From Methylotenera sp. G11 (GTDB taxonomy: Bacteria > Pseudomonadota > Gammaproteobacteria > Burkholderiales > Methylophilaceae): a stretch of 64,000 nucleotides of DNA. Positions 9,227-18,185 of this stretch are shown in pieces. The stretch spans positions 1,488,001 to 1,552,000 of the forward strand of contig NZ_JUHH01000001.1 of the NCBI RefSeq assembly GCF_000799735.1, written 5' to 3'. Within the stretch, counting starts at the first letter, position 1. Each line of letters begins with the position of its first letter. Below the pieces are notes generated by a model, which was given only the letters and a program-made list of their open reading frames with translations, was not told the origin of the DNA and searched no databases. A program made the translations under genes and the position numbers.

Positions 9227-9580
9227 ATGGACACAATCTTTCTAAGCGAAGTCAAAGTACAAACCAAGCTCGGCGTACCAGAGTGGGAACGCATGGTTGA
9301 ACAAACCATCATCCTGGACATAGAGATTGGCTACGACTTGAGCCTGGCCTGCAAAAGCGATGATGTTGCCGATACTATAGACTATGGCTTGGTAGTAAAC
9401 CGCGTGCGCGAGACCCTGAAAGAGCACAGCTTTAAATTAGTTGAAGCCTTAGCCGAGCATGTCTGCCAGCTGATTCTCAAAGAGTTTTCCGCACTGAACG
9501 TAAAAGTCAAAGTTGCGAAACCTGCAATACTGCCGGGGCTGAAAGCGTTAGGCGTGATTGTGGAAAGAACCGCATCCTAA
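9227..9580 (+). CDS. folB: Dihydroneopterin aldolase
   Basis: 117 residues, the standard FolB length. It opens with 'DTIFLSEVKVQTKLGVPEWER' and includes 'DTIDYGLVVNRV' and 'LVEALAEHV' (the catalytic Glu helix), ending with a conserved Lys-Pro. It cleaves dihydroneopterin to 6-hydroxymethyl-dihydropterin plus glycolaldehyde in folate synthesis. Some homologues also epimerise the substrate (FolX-like), which cannot be excluded. Its end overlaps the end of convergent xerD by four bases. Confidence 0.93.
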   Translation: MDTIFLSEVKVQTKLGVPEWERMVEQTIILDIEIGYDLSLACKSDDVADTIDYGLVVNRVRETLKEHSFKLVEALAEHVCQLILKEFSALNVKVKVAKPAILPGLKALGVIVERTAS

Positions 9581-10485
9581 CCTCGCGGATGATGCTGCGC
9601 ATGCAGCCTCTTCAGCCGCTCCCGCGCCACATGGGTATAAATCTGCGTCGTTGAAATATCCGAATGCCCCAGCAGCATCTGCACCACGCGCAAATCCGCC
9701 CCATGATTCAGCAAATGTGTTGCAAAAGCATGGCGCAGCACATGCGGCGACATATGCTTGGTAATGCCGGCCAGAACAGCATAGCGTTTGATCAGGTACC
9801 AGAAAGCCTGCCGCGTCATTTCATCGCCGCGATTCGTCACGAATAATGCATCACTTAGCCGCTTTTGCAGGATTTCAGGGCGCGCTTCTTTCAAATAGCG
9901 CCCCACCCAGTCTGCGGCTTCCTCCCCCATCGGCACCAGCCTCGTCTTGCTGCCCTTGCCCGTGACGCGGACTACGCTGTCACTTACGCTGATTTCTGTT
10001 GTTTTAATCGTGACCAGTTCCGACACGCGCAAGCCGCAGGCATACAGCAGCTCCAGCATCGCCCTGTCACGCAGGCCGGCCGGCTCATTTAAATTCGGGG
10101 CATTGAGCAAAGCAAGCACCTCTTCTTCACTGAGGCTTTTAGGCAGGCTGCGGGGCAGCTTGGGGGATTCTATCTGCAGCGTGGGGTCTATGCTGACTTT
10201 ATTCTCCCGCAGGCAATAACGGTAAAATCGCCGCAGGCTGGCGATCAGGCGACCAATGCTGCGCGGCTTACTCTGCGGGAACCTGAAGGCGAGATATTGC
10301 TGAATATCGGCAGCATTTACAGCCAGCAGTTGCGTGTGCCGGACCTGCGCCCATAGTGCGAAACCAGTCAGATCAAGACGGTAGCTTTGCAGTGTATTTT
10401 TTGACAAGCCATCTTCAAGCCAGAGATGGTCTATAAAGGTATCCAGTTCCGCACTGGTATCCTGCGCAAGCTCCTGGCTGCTCAC
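9577..10485 (-). CDS. xerD: Site-specific tyrosine recombinase XerD
   Basis: 302 residues. The N-terminal SAM-like core-binding domain (about 10-95) is followed by the catalytic domain. Active-site residues are visible: Arg in 'ACGLRVSELV', His-x-x-Arg in 'HVLRHAFATHLL', and 'LGHSDISTTQIYTHV' with the nucleophilic Tyr. It acts with XerC at dif to resolve chromosome dimers. The gene starts with GTG directly after the stop codon of ogt (10486), suggesting translational coupling. Confidence 0.95.
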   Translation of the reverse strand: MSSQELAQDTSAELDTFIDHLWLEDGLSKNTLQSYRLDLTGFALWAQVRHTQLLAVNAADIQQYLAFRFPQSKPRSIGRLIASLRRFYRYCLRENKVSIDPTLQIESPKLPRSLPKSLSEEEVLALLNAPNLNEPAGLRDRAMLELLYACGLRVSELVTIKTTEISVSDSVVRVTGKGSKTRLVPMGEEAADWVGRYLKEARPEILQKRLSDALFVTNRGDEMTRQAFWYLIKRYAVLAGITKHMSPHVLRHAFATHLLNHGADLRVVQMLLGHSDISTTQIYTHVARERLKRLHAQHHPRG

Positions 10486-10968
10486 TTACAGCTCCACACT
10501 TTCATGCCTTAACAGCCATTGTTTGATAAGCAAGCCGTTCTGCCTGCCCTGCATGAAACCACCAAGCCCATTCCTGGCAACCACCCTATGGCATGGAACC
10601 AGCAATGGCAGGCTATTCGCGCCACAGGCATTGGCAACTGCCCGTGGGCCAGAGCCGACCTGGGCAGCCAGTTCTGTGTAAGTGCGCGTCTGCCCAAGTG
10701 GAATTGCAGCGATGGCCTGCCACACCCGCTGCTGGAAATCAGTGCCTTGCTGGGCTGTAGGCAAGTCAAATGCCGCTGTGGGATTTTGCAGATACAGCAT
10801 CACCTGTCGGCAGGCGGACTGCACTACGGGATTATCCGACTCTTTAGCCATGGAAATAGTGCCTGAAGGCTGCACCGCCAACAGCTCTATTGCCAGCTGG
10901 CCATTGCTTGAAGTAATAGCTACCGCGCCAAATGGGGTACCGATTAACGCATCATTGTCTGTTGTCAT
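10486..10968 (-). CDS. ogt: Methylated-DNA-protein-cysteine methyltransferase
   Basis: 160 residues. The C-terminal half carries the winged-helix fold with 'RVWQAIAAIPLGQTRTYTELA' and the suicide-cysteine motif 'LLVPCHRVVARNGLGGF'. The N-terminal half is short and divergent, typical of Ogt-type enzymes without an Ada domain. It removes methyl groups from O6-methylguanine by transfer to its own Cys. The start of xerD abuts its stop. Confidence 0.94.
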   Translation of the reverse strand: MTTDNDALIGTPFGAVAITSSNGQLAIELLAVQPSGTISMAKESDNPVVQSACRQVMLYLQNPTAAFDLPTAQQGTDFQQRVWQAIAAIPLGQTRTYTELAAQVGSGPRAVANACGANSLPLLVPCHRVVARNGLGGFMQGRQNGLLIKQWLLRHESVEL

Positions 10969-11016
10969 GACACGATGTTAAACCAAACTGCCTATGATGA
11001 GAATGTTTCGGGCAAC

Positions 11017-11052
11017 AAAAAACCCCAGCGATCTGCATCTGCTGGGGTTTTT
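11017..11052 (-). terminator. Terminator of the rpsP-rimM-trmD-rplS operon
   Basis: CCCCAGC (11023-11029) pairs with GCTGGGG (11041-11047), flanked by A6 and T5. On the minus strand it lies 17 bases after the rplS stop. A T tract on either strand means it could also end transcripts from the other side. Confidence 0.88.
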
Positions 11053-11068
11053 CCGGATCCGCCTGAAA

Positions 11069-11464
11069 TTAAGCGCTTTCTGCTGGAGCCATGACTTCTT
11101 TATCGCGAGAAACCAATTTCTCTTTAATACGTGCTGATTTACCTGAACGCTCACGCAAGTAGTACAGTTTCGCACGGCGTACATCACCGCGGCGTTTCAA
11201 TTCGATTGAAGCGATCAATGGTGAGTATGTCTGGAATGTACGTTCAACGCCTTCGCCTGAAGATATTTTACGCACGATGAATGATGAGTTCAGGCCTTTG
11301 TTACGTTTAGCGATCACTACGCCTTCGTAAGCCTGTACACGTTTACGGTTACCCTCAACCACGTTAACGCCAACCACTACAGTGTCACCTGGAGCGAAAT
11401 CAGGAATTGTTTTGCCTAAACGGGCAATTTCTTCCTGCTCTAACATTTTAATAATATCTGCCAT
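11069..11464 (-). CDS. rplS: 50S ribosomal protein L19
   Basis: 131 residues; bL19 is usually 115-130. Recognisable by '[21 protein letters not shown]', '[14 protein letters not shown]', '[18 protein letters not shown]' and '[16 protein letters not shown]'. It sits at the 30S-50S interface. Last gene of the rpsP operon, 53 bases after trmD, followed by a strong terminator. Confidence 0.97.
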   Translation of the reverse strand: MADIIKMLEQEEIARLGKTIPDFAPGDTVVVGVNVVEGNRKRVQAYEGVVIAKRNKGLNSSFIVRKISSGEGVERTFQTYSPLIASIELKRRGDVRRAKLYYLRERSGKSARIKEKLVSRDKEVMAPAESA

Positions 11465-11517
11465 TTTCTTATCCCTTGCGGGTTCCTTTTAATTATGAAG
11501 AAACTTGTTCCTGCCAA

Positions 11518-12255
11518 CTAATCCTGCTGCAGCAGCCGTGCTTCCTCTTTCGTCAACGGCCTTGCGGCCAATAAATCGGGACGCTGGTCCCGAGTTCTCT
11601 GCAATGACATTTTCAAACGCCACTGCCTGATCTTTGCATGATTGCCTGACATCAACACTTCAGGCACCTTCACATTTTTATATTCTTCCGGCCTTGTATA
11701 GTGCGGACAATCGAGCAGGCCATCTACAAATGAGTCTTCAATCGCAGAATCACTGTCACCCAGACTGCCGGGCAACTGCCGGATAATCGCATCCATCAAC
11801 ACCATGGCGGGCAATTCCCCGCCACTTAATACATAATCGCCGATGGAGATCTCCTCATCCACCTCAGCATCTATCAGTCGCTGGTCTACACCTTCATAAC
11901 GGCTGGCCAATAACACCAGACCCGGCTTTTTGCTCAACTGCATGACTTTACCATGCGTCAGCGGCTTACCCGATGGCGAAACATGCACCACCCAAGGCTC
12001 GACACCCGCATCCGACTGCACAGCCTTTGCTGCGCCTATCGCTTTTTCCAGCGGCTCTATCAGCATTACCATGCCGGGGCCACCGCCATAAGGCCGGTCA
12101 TCTACCGTTTTGTGGTTATCAGTAGTGTAATCACGCGGATTCCAATACTGCACCCCATAAATATTTTTCTGTAACGCCCTGCTGGTAATGCCATACTTGG
12201 TGATGGCATCAAACATCTCGGGAAACAACGTTACGATATCAAACTTAAACGCCAT
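11518..12255 (-). CDS. trmD: tRNA (guanine37-N1)-methyltransferase
   Basis: 245 residues from the ATG at 12255. An in-frame start at 12294 would overlap rimM and add 13 non-conserved residues. Family marks are '[14 protein letters not shown]', the trefoil-knot AdoMet motifs '[15 protein letters not shown]' and '[20 protein letters not shown]', and 'RKPLTHGKV'-like spacing. It methylates G37 of tRNAs with CNG codons and so prevents +1 frameshifting. It lies between rimM and rplS in canonical order. Confidence 0.96.
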   Translation of the reverse strand: MAFKFDIVTLFPEMFDAITKYGITSRALQKNIYGVQYWNPRDYTTDNHKTVDDRPYGGGPGMVMLIEPLEKAIGAAKAVQSDAGVEPWVVHVSPSGKPLTHGKVMQLSKKPGLVLLASRYEGVDQRLIDAEVDEEISIGDYVLSGGELPAMVLMDAIIRQLPGSLGDSDSAIEDSFVDGLLDCPHYTRPEEYKNVKVPEVLMSGNHAKIRQWRLKMSLQRTRDQRPDLLAARPLTKEEARLLQQD

Positions 12256-12271
12256 GATTTTAAAGATCCGG

Positions 12272-12835
12272 TTAGAAATCCGGGTCCCAATCAACCAGCA
12301 TCGTTTTTGCTTTCAAATCCACTTCCAATACTACCGATGCAATGAAAGGCAACAGCCTTTCCGGCGCTTTTTCTTTTGCGGCTTTATCAGTCACTGCTTT
12401 GCCAGCGGCTTCAGCCTTGGCCGGCGAGGCTTTAACGACCAACACATCATTAGCACCCGTTTCAAGGATGTCATCAATGACACCCAAGTCAACGCCTTGT
12501 ACGTTCCTGACATGCAAGCCTAACAGGTCTGACCAGTAATACTCGTTTTCGTCCGGTTCAGGCAGTTGCGCCCTTGGCACGGCAACCTGCTTGCCTTTAC
12601 ATGCAAACGCGGCATCGCGGTCATTGATTCCCTGCAGCTTCACCACAATAACGTCGTTGTGGATCTTGGCTGCTTCCACAACCATCTCACGCCAATCGCT
12701 ACCTTTGCCCAGCCACCACGTATCGTAGTCAAACAGGCCATCAATCGCTTCAGTATCCGGCAGCACTTTCAGCCAGCCATAAATGCCGTAGGGCGCAACA
12801 ACGCGCCCCATGACTACCATTGCATTATCTGCCAA
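12272..12835 (-). CDS. rimM: Ribosome maturation factor RimM
   Basis: 187 residues. The N-terminal beta-barrel starts '[18 protein letters not shown]' and the C-terminal PRC-barrel carries '[16 protein letters not shown]'. A Lys/Ala/Glu stretch (about residues 138-160) interrupts the PRC barrel before '[18 protein letters not shown]' and is longer than in E. coli. RimM binds S19 and helps 30S head assembly. It lies 67 bases after rpsP and 16 before trmD. Confidence 0.95.
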   Translation of the reverse strand: MADNAMVVMGRVVAPYGIYGWLKVLPDTEAIDGLFDYDTWWLGKGSDWREMVVEAAKIHNDVIVVKLQGINDRDAAFACKGKQVAVPRAQLPEPDENEYYWSDLLGLHVRNVQGVDLGVIDDILETGANDVLVVKASPAKAEAAGKAVTDKAAKEKAPERLLPFIASVVLEVDLKAKTMLVDWDPDF

Positions 12836-12902
12836 AATTAACCCTTAAATCCGGCTTAGCCTAATTGCTTGCAATGCCTGAACGAATTCAGGCATCCAGT
12901 GA

Positions 12903-13349
12903 TTAAGCGTCAGCAGCTGGAGCTTCTGTTTCAGCAGCTGCTGCTTCTTTAGCAGCTTCAGCTTCTGCAGCAGCTTTAGCATCGGCCTCAGCTTGAGCAG
13001 CGTCAGCAGCAGCTTTAACCTTAGCAGCTTCTTCTGCAGCAATTTTAGCTTTTCTGGCTTCTACTTTTGCAGCGTCTTTAGCTTTAGCAGCGATAGCAGC
13101 ATCAGGGCCTTTAGCGTGAAATTTAACCAGGCGTGCAACTGTCTCTGACAATTGCGCACCGTTGTTTTGCCAGTGCGTAACACGTGCCAGATCAATACGC
13201 AAACCTTCAGCGTTAGCGCTTGCAGATGGGTTGTAAAAACCAACGCGCTCAATGAAACGACCATCGCGACGGTTACGTGAATCAGCCACAACAACGTTGT
13301 AGAAAGGAGTTTTTTTCGCGCCACCACGAGCTAAACGAATAATAACCAT
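12903..13349 (-). CDS. rpsP: 30S ribosomal protein S16 with long Ala-rich tail
   Basis: 148 residues against about 80-90 for a standard bS16. The first 80 are ordinary S16 ('[20 protein letters not shown]', '[14 protein letters not shown]'). From about 85 the chain becomes a low-complexity run of Ala, Lys and Glu, turning to Ala/Glu and finally Pro/Ala near the end. This would be a long charged helix or a disordered tail on the ribosome surface. The DNA of the tail is a GCA/GCT-rich near-repeat that also gives open shadow frames. First gene of the operon. Confidence 0.95.
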   Translation of the reverse strand: MVIIRLARGGAKKTPFYNVVVADSRNRRDGRFIERVGFYNPSASANAEGLRIDLARVTHWQNNGAQLSETVARLVKFHAKGPDAAIAAKAKDAAKVEARKAKIAAEEAAKVKAAADAAQAEADAKAAAEAEAAKEAAAAETEAPAADA

Positions 13350-13538
13350 AATCTTTGTTCTCTTTTGAATAATTTAAAGCAGAAAGGCGCGGATTTTACG
13401 TTATATCCGAACCTTTTGGCAAGCTATTTATCCATCAATTTCATTATTAATGTATCTATTTGTTTTTGTAACTAATTACACAACAAACATAACCGTGCCA
13501 AAAACCCATTTTTTACAACATTCCAGGCGCAATTCTTA

Positions 13539-14261
13539 TCACGGGCGTTCCTTATAATGCGTAGGATCGGCCAAGCCTGCAGCAGCAAAACCCTCACTGC
13601 GCAGGCGACAGGAATCACACACGCCACATGCCTTACCCTGGCTATCCGCCTGGTAACAGGAAACCGTCATGGCATAATCCACACCCAGCTCAGTACCTAA
13701 CCGCACGATCTGCGCCTTTGTCATATCGATCAGCGGCGCATGTACGGTAATGGTTTTACCTTCAACCGCGCTTTTGGTGGCAAGATTGGCCATCGCCTGA
13801 AATGCTTTTACGTATTCGCCACGGCAATCCGGATAGCCGGAATAGTCCAGCGCATTCACGCCGATAAATATATCCTGCGCTGCCAGTACTTCCGCCCAAG
13901 CCAGGGCGAGTGACAGCATAATGGTGTTACGCGCCGGTACATAGGTAATCGGGATGCCTTCCGAAGCGCTTTCCGGCACTGCAATAGCGCTATCCGTCAA
14001 TGCAGAGCCGCCAAACAACGATAAATCCAGCTGTGCGGTTTTATGCGCTGCCGCCCCCATTACCGCGGCAATCTTTTTAGCTGCATTCAATTCCGCGATA
14101 TGGCGCTGGTGATAATCCAGGCTCAGGCAATAACACTCATAACCCTGGCTGCGCGCATATGCAAGTACGGTGGCGGAGTCCAATCCGCCGGACAGCAATA
14201 CGACGGCTTTACGGCGCGATGCGCTGTTGCCGGTTACAAGCAATGTATCTTGATGACTCAT
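13539..14261 (-). CDS. queC: 7-cyano-7-deazaguanine synthase
   Basis: 240 residues from the ATG at 14261. The frame stays open upstream to 14423, but that part overlaps queE and encodes an unlikely Cys/Arg-rich stretch. The PP-loop '[17 protein letters not shown]' binds ATP, and the C-terminal '[10 protein letters not shown]' with an upstream Cys forms the zinc site. It converts 7-carboxy-7-deazaguanine to preQ0 for queuosine in tRNA. It starts seven bases after the queE stop, so they are coupled. Confidence 0.96.
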   Translation of the reverse strand: MSHQDTLLVTGNSASRRKAVVLLSGGLDSATVLAYARSQGYECYCLSLDYHQRHIAELNAAKKIAAVMGAAAHKTAQLDLSLFGGSALTDSAIAVPESASEGIPITYVPARNTIMLSLALAWAEVLAAQDIFIGVNALDYSGYPDCRGEYVKAFQAMANLATKSAVEGKTITVHAPLIDMTKAQIVRLGTELGVDYAMTVSCYQADSQGKACGVCDSCRLRSEGFAAAGLADPTHYKERP

Positions 14262-14268
14262 ATCAGAC

Positions 14269-14907
14269 TCAGACCCCGGGCTTTTCGCCCCACAATATCT
14301 TATGCAACTGCACCTGCATACGCACCGGCAGCTTATCCTGCAACATCCAGCCAGCCAGGTCAGTCGGGTTAACCTGGTTATATACAGGAGAAAACAGCAC
14401 CGGGCATTTAGCGGCAATAGCATGTTTATTCAAAATATCTTTCGCCCAATCGTAATCGGCACGGCTGCATAGTACAAATTTCACCTCATCCGTTTGCTTG
14501 AGATGATCCAGGTTGCTCCATACATTATTTTCGACTTCGCCGGAACCCGGTGTTTTAATGTCAAGAATGACCGAAACACGCTGGTCCACAGGGCTAATAT
14601 CAATGGCGCCGCCGGTTTCAAGCGATACGCTATAACCTTGATCGCACAACCCCTTAAGCAGCACCTGGCAGCCTTTTTGCGCCAGCGGTTCACCGCCGGT
14701 GACAGTGACATACTTTGCGCCATACTCGGCAACTTTAGCCAGGATGTCACTGATTTCCATATTACTACCGCCACTGAACGCATAGGCAGTATCACAATAC
14801 ACACAGCGCATCGGACAGCCCGTAAGGCGCACAAACACTGTAGGCAAACCTACGCGGCTGGACTCGCCCTGCAGCGAATAAAATATTTCGTGGATTTTAA
14901 GTTTCAT
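14269..14907 (-). CDS. queE: 7-carboxy-7-deazaguanine synthase (radical SAM)
   Basis: 212 residues. It opens '[22 protein letters not shown]', followed by the iron-sulfur motif 'CPMRCVYCD' (C-x3-C-x2-C) and the '[12 protein letters not shown]' AdoMet-binding segment. It makes 7-carboxy-7-deazaguanine from 6-carboxytetrahydropterin, the step before QueC. It lies 195 bases after cpoB, so it may be the distal part of the tol operon, an order seen in other betaproteobacteria. Confidence 0.95.
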   Translation of the reverse strand: MKLKIHEIFYSLQGESSRVGLPTVFVRLTGCPMRCVYCDTAYAFSGGSNMEISDILAKVAEYGAKYVTVTGGEPLAQKGCQVLLKGLCDQGYSVSLETGGAIDISPVDQRVSVILDIKTPGSGEVENNVWSNLDHLKQTDEVKFVLCSRADYDWAKDILNKHAIAAKCPVLFSPVYNQVNPTDLAGWMLQDKLPVRMQVQLHKILWGEKPGV

Positions 14908-15102
14908 TGGATATTCTGCACATCACATCTGTGCGCCATAAGAAATAGCGCCACAATTCAGGTTGGCGCCATTTTAACTTATAAAGATGCAATACGCTAA
15001 ATCAAGATTTACTAAGTGAATGTTTTTTCTAATATTTTCTTTAAGAAAATACGGGACAACCACATGCACAGGTCGGCAGACTGCACCGCCTTTCACCAGA
15101 AA

Positions 15103-15930
15103 CTACCGGATTGTCTCCAGCGCTTTCAGGCGCTTCTGCGCTGTAGGCGTGACTTCACTATCAGGGAATTTCCTGACCAGGTCACGCAAAGTTTTCTTCG
15201 CCGCCGCGACCTGCCCCAGCTGAATCTGACTGTTTGCCATATTCATCATTGCATCCGGCACCTTTGCGCTCTCCGCATGCGTATCCAGCAGCTTTTGCTG
15301 CGTAGCGATTGCTGATTTGTAGTTTTTCAAGGCAAATTGGGAATAACCCAGCCCGTACATCGCATCCGCAGCAGAAGCGCTGCCCGGATAGTCTTTCAGG
15401 AATTTGTCATAAGCGGAGAAAGCCTCTTTATACTTGGCATCTTTCGATAAAGCATTGGCCGCTTCCAACTGCTTCAACTCATCCGTTTCTTTTGCCGCCG
15501 CTGCAGGTGCAGCTTCTGCCGCCGCCTGTGCCGCAGGCGCTGCACTGCTTTCCAGCTTGCGCAAACGGACATCGGTGTCGGTATATAAATCTTTCTGGCG
15601 CTGCTGGGCTAAATCCAGGTTATGTGTCACCAGCTCCAGATCGCCTTTTAATCTTGAATTTTCCAGCCTGAGCGCTTCAAACTGACCCTGCACATCTGCC
15701 AGGCCATTCTTGGCGATAGCCTCCAGCGAGGTCAGCCGCTGCTCCAACGCCTGCTGGTTTTTCTTCAGTTCATTTAATGCAGCCTGCGTTGACTGATTCT
15801 GACTTTGCGTGGTTTTTTCAAGTTCAAGTATCTTCTTGCGCGCTTCGGTGTCATCAAATAAGGCCGAGTGACTAGTCAGCGAAAATAATTGTGCTGTTAA
15901 AAACAGGCTTGTCAGAATCAGTTTTTTCAT
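15103..15930 (-). CDS. cpoB: Cell division coordinator CpoB (YbgF)
   Basis: 275 residues. A signal peptide occupies residues 1-22 (Leu-rich, ending Ser-His-Ser-Ala). A coiled-coil region (about 30-125) would trimerise, then an Ala-rich linker, then TPR-like repeats with 'YKEAFSAYDKFLKDYPGS' and 'ADAMYGLGYSQFALKNYKSA'. In E. coli the periplasmic protein couples Tol-Pal to PBP1B at the septum. It lies 23 bases after pal. Confidence 0.93.
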   Translation of the reverse strand: MKKLILTSLFLTAQLFSLTSHSALFDDTEARKKILELEKTTQSQNQSTQAALNELKKNQQALEQRLTSLEAIAKNGLADVQGQFEALRLENSRLKGDLELVTHNLDLAQQRQKDLYTDTDVRLRKLESSAAPAAQAAAEAAPAAAAKETDELKQLEAANALSKDAKYKEAFSAYDKFLKDYPGSASAADAMYGLGYSQFALKNYKSAIATQQKLLDTHAESAKVPDAMMNMANSQIQLGQVAAAKKTLRDLVRKFPDSEVTPTAQKRLKALETIR

Positions 15931-15953
15931 CGTATCTATTCTACGGCTTTAAA

Positions 15954-16520
15954 TTACTCGCCTTCGTAGACAATATCTACGCGACGGTTTAATTGATGAC
16001 ATGCTTCATCTTTGCAGTTTGGCGTGGCTTTTTCTTCACCGTAGCTGACTGCTTCGATCTGCTTGTCTTGCACGCTTAACAGGTTCAATGATTTTTTCAC
16101 TGCAACCGAACGGCGCTGACCCAATGAAAGGTTGTACTCACGAGTACCGCGCTCATCGGCATTACCTTGCAGGTTAATTTTTGCATTGCTGTGCTGAGAC
16201 AGATATTTAGCGTGCGCCTCGATCAATGGACGGAACTCTTCCCTTACGGTGTCTTTATCGAAATCAAAATAAATGCTGCGTTTGGACAGGATATTGTTTG
16301 GATCAGTCAAAGGATTGCCGCTGAGTGACGCATCATTAACACCTGAAGTGTCTGCACCCGTATCCGCAGCCGGTGCAGCAGGAGCCGTAGCCTCGGTTTT
16401 CGGGCTTTTATCTTCTACAGCAGCCGGTTTGTCGACCATAGGCGTACTTTTACATGCAGACAAAGCCATTGCCAGCAACACGCTACCCAAGAGCTTTTTG
16501 TTCAAGATGTTTTTGTTCAT
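15954..16520 (-). CDS. pal: Peptidoglycan-associated lipoprotein Pal
   Basis: 188 residues. The lipobox 'MALSACKS' near residue 22 gives lipidation at Cys and outer-membrane anchoring. A Pro/Ala/Thr-rich linker follows. The C-terminal OmpA-like domain has 'SIYFDFDKDTV' and the peptidoglycan-binding 'LQGNADERGTREYNLSLGQRR'. It links the outer membrane to the wall and binds TolB. It lies 73 bases after tolB. Confidence 0.96.
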   Translation of the reverse strand: MNKNILNKKLLGSVLLAMALSACKSTPMVDKPAAVEDKSPKTEATAPAAPAADTGADTSGVNDASLSGNPLTDPNNILSKRSIYFDFDKDTVREEFRPLIEAHAKYLSQHSNAKINLQGNADERGTREYNLSLGQRRSVAVKKSLNLLSVQDKQIEAVSYGEEKATPNCKDEACHQLNRRVDIVYEGE

Positions 16521-16593
16521 TTAATTCTCCTCATATTTTAAGTTGCGGTCCCGCAACATTCAGCAAGCTGCGTTGAAATCCTTCAACACACCA

Positions 16594-17895
16594 TTAATTC
16601 AATAAAGGTCCCCAGGATGGTTCGCGCACATCACCGCCCGATTCACTCAAGCGCTGCTTGACACGCCCATCTGAAGATACCGCAGCCAAAGCGCCGCGAC
16701 CACCCACTCGAGTAGCGTATAGTATAACACGGCCATTCGGGGCAAAACTCGGAGATTCATCCTGATTGCCCTCACTCAGCAGCCGCACCTGGCCGTTCAC
16801 CAAGTCCTGCAAGGCGATGCTGTACTTTGCGCCATCCTTACGCACCATCGCCAATGATTTGCCATCGGGTGCAAATCGCGGGCTCAGGTTATGATCGCCC
16901 TGGAAAGTGACGCGCTGCGCATCGCCGCCAAATGCTGATACTTTATACACCTGAGGATTGCCACCGCGGTCTGAGGTAAAGTAAATCCATTTCGCATCGG
17001 GCGACCAGACAGGTTCAGTATCAATGGCATTGCTTTTAGTCACTTGCTTGAGGCCTGTGCCGTCGGCATTAATCGTGTACAGCTGCGAGTTAGCCGAATG
17101 GCTGAGCACGATCGCCAATTTGGTGCCGTCCGGCGACCAGGCCGGCGCGCTGTTATTGCCCTTGAAATTAGCCAGCGTCAATCGCTGCCCGGTCGTTAAC
17201 GACTGGACAAAAATAATCGGCTTTTTCTTTTCGAATGAAACGTAAGCGATTTTGCTGCCGTCCGGCGACCATGCCGGCGAAATGATCGGCTCACTTGAAG
17301 AAACGACCGTCTGTGCATTCATGCCATCGGCATCCGCCACCTGCAGCGAAAAACGGTTCTTGGATTTATTGATGTAGGCAATGCGGCTCGCAAAAATAGG
17401 CCCTTCACCGGTCAGCTTCTGGTAAATCACATCTGCGATCTTATGCGCAGTCAGCCGCAGCTGGCCGGGCGCAATATTATATTCCATGCTGACCAGCTGG
17501 TTCTGCTTGAGCACATCAGCCAGGCCGAACATCACTTTAAGGCGATTACCCGGTAAAGCGGTCACATTACCCACAGTGATCGCCTGTGCCTGCAGTACTG
17601 CCCATTCTGCATATTTCACCTGCGACACTTCTGTTGGTCGGCTGGCCACACCGCCTGTTTCCAATATGCGGAACAGCCCGCTGCGACGCAAGTCTGCCGC
17701 AATGATGTCACCGATCTTCTCCTGGGTAGACCCAGCAGCCTGCCCGAACGGCACGATTGCAATCGGGATCTGCTGCGCGCTACCGCCGCTGATTTCAATC
17801 TCCAAAGCGGCATGCGCCGATGTCGAAGCCATTGCCGGCATAAAAGCCGCCATACAGAACAAAACAGGCCGAAATATTTTAAAAAATTTTTTCAT
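16594..17895 (-). CDS. tolB: Tol-Pal translocation protein TolB
   Basis: 433 residues. A signal peptide (to about 30) is followed by the alpha/beta domain with 'IPIAIVPFG'. A six-bladed beta-propeller carries repeated 'SPAWSPDGSKIAYVSF', 'APAWSPDGTKLAIVLS' and 'EPVWSPDAKWIYFTSD' blades. It is periplasmic and bridges TolA and Pal. The gap to tolA (290 bases) is much wider than the other tol spacings and contains a long hairpin, so tolB-pal-cpoB may have its own promoter. Confidence 0.97.
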   Translation of the reverse strand: MKKFFKIFRPVLFCMAAFMPAMASTSAHAALEIEISGGSAQQIPIAIVPFGQAAGSTQEKIGDIIAADLRRSGLFRILETGGVASRPTEVSQVKYAEWAVLQAQAITVGNVTALPGNRLKVMFGLADVLKQNQLVSMEYNIAPGQLRLTAHKIADVIYQKLTGEGPIFASRIAYINKSKNRFSLQVADADGMNAQTVVSSSEPIISPAWSPDGSKIAYVSFEKKKPIIFVQSLTTGQRLTLANFKGNNSAPAWSPDGTKLAIVLSHSANSQLYTINADGTGLKQVTKSNAIDTEPVWSPDAKWIYFTSDRGGNPQVYKVSAFGGDAQRVTFQGDHNLSPRFAPDGKSLAMVRKDGAKYSIALQDLVNGQVRLLSEGNQDESPSFAPNGRVILYATRVGGRGALAAVSSDGRVKQRLSESGGDVREPSWGPLLN

Positions 17896-18003
17896 AAGAA
17901 TTAAGTTGGGGTTGCATCCATAAAGTTAATGAATTCTACTGTAAATTATTACTGTAATTAAGATGGATAAACTATCAGCGTTTATTGTATTAGAGCGCTT
18001 TGC

Positions 18004-18074
18004 CCTGAACAAACACTAGTTCAGGATTTCACAAAAATATCAAAATTCCGTCACGCCGCCGGCGTGACGGAATT
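18004..18074 (-). repeat. Hairpins between tolA and tolB
   Basis: A perfect inverted repeat with 15-bp arms (18044-18058 / 18060-18074) around a single central C. Each arm joins AATTCCG and TCACGCCG. On the minus strand it is followed by TTTGATATTTTTG, so it can act as a terminator or attenuator after tolQRA. A weaker hairpin CTGAAC/GTTCAG lies at 18004-18025. The outer sequence CCGTCA resembles the flank of the REP-like repeats found elsewhere in the window. Confidence 0.75.
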
Positions 18075-18185
18075 GATGATGCTTTGCAGCGCAGGATATA
18101 GGCACAAAGCACGCTATTCAAAACTAAAGATTACAGGTGATGCAGGCCTTAACCTTTAGCCGCCAAACCAGACCATGGCCGATGT

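Noticed and set aside
12845-13042. Leu/Lys-rich minus-strand frame
   Set aside because: Out-of-frame reading of the Ala-rich rpsP tail; repetitive DNA keeps every frame open.
14262-14423. N-terminal extension of queC
   Set aside because: Overlaps queE and encodes a Cys/Arg-rich stretch unlike the family; the ATG at 14261 gives the normal QueC start.
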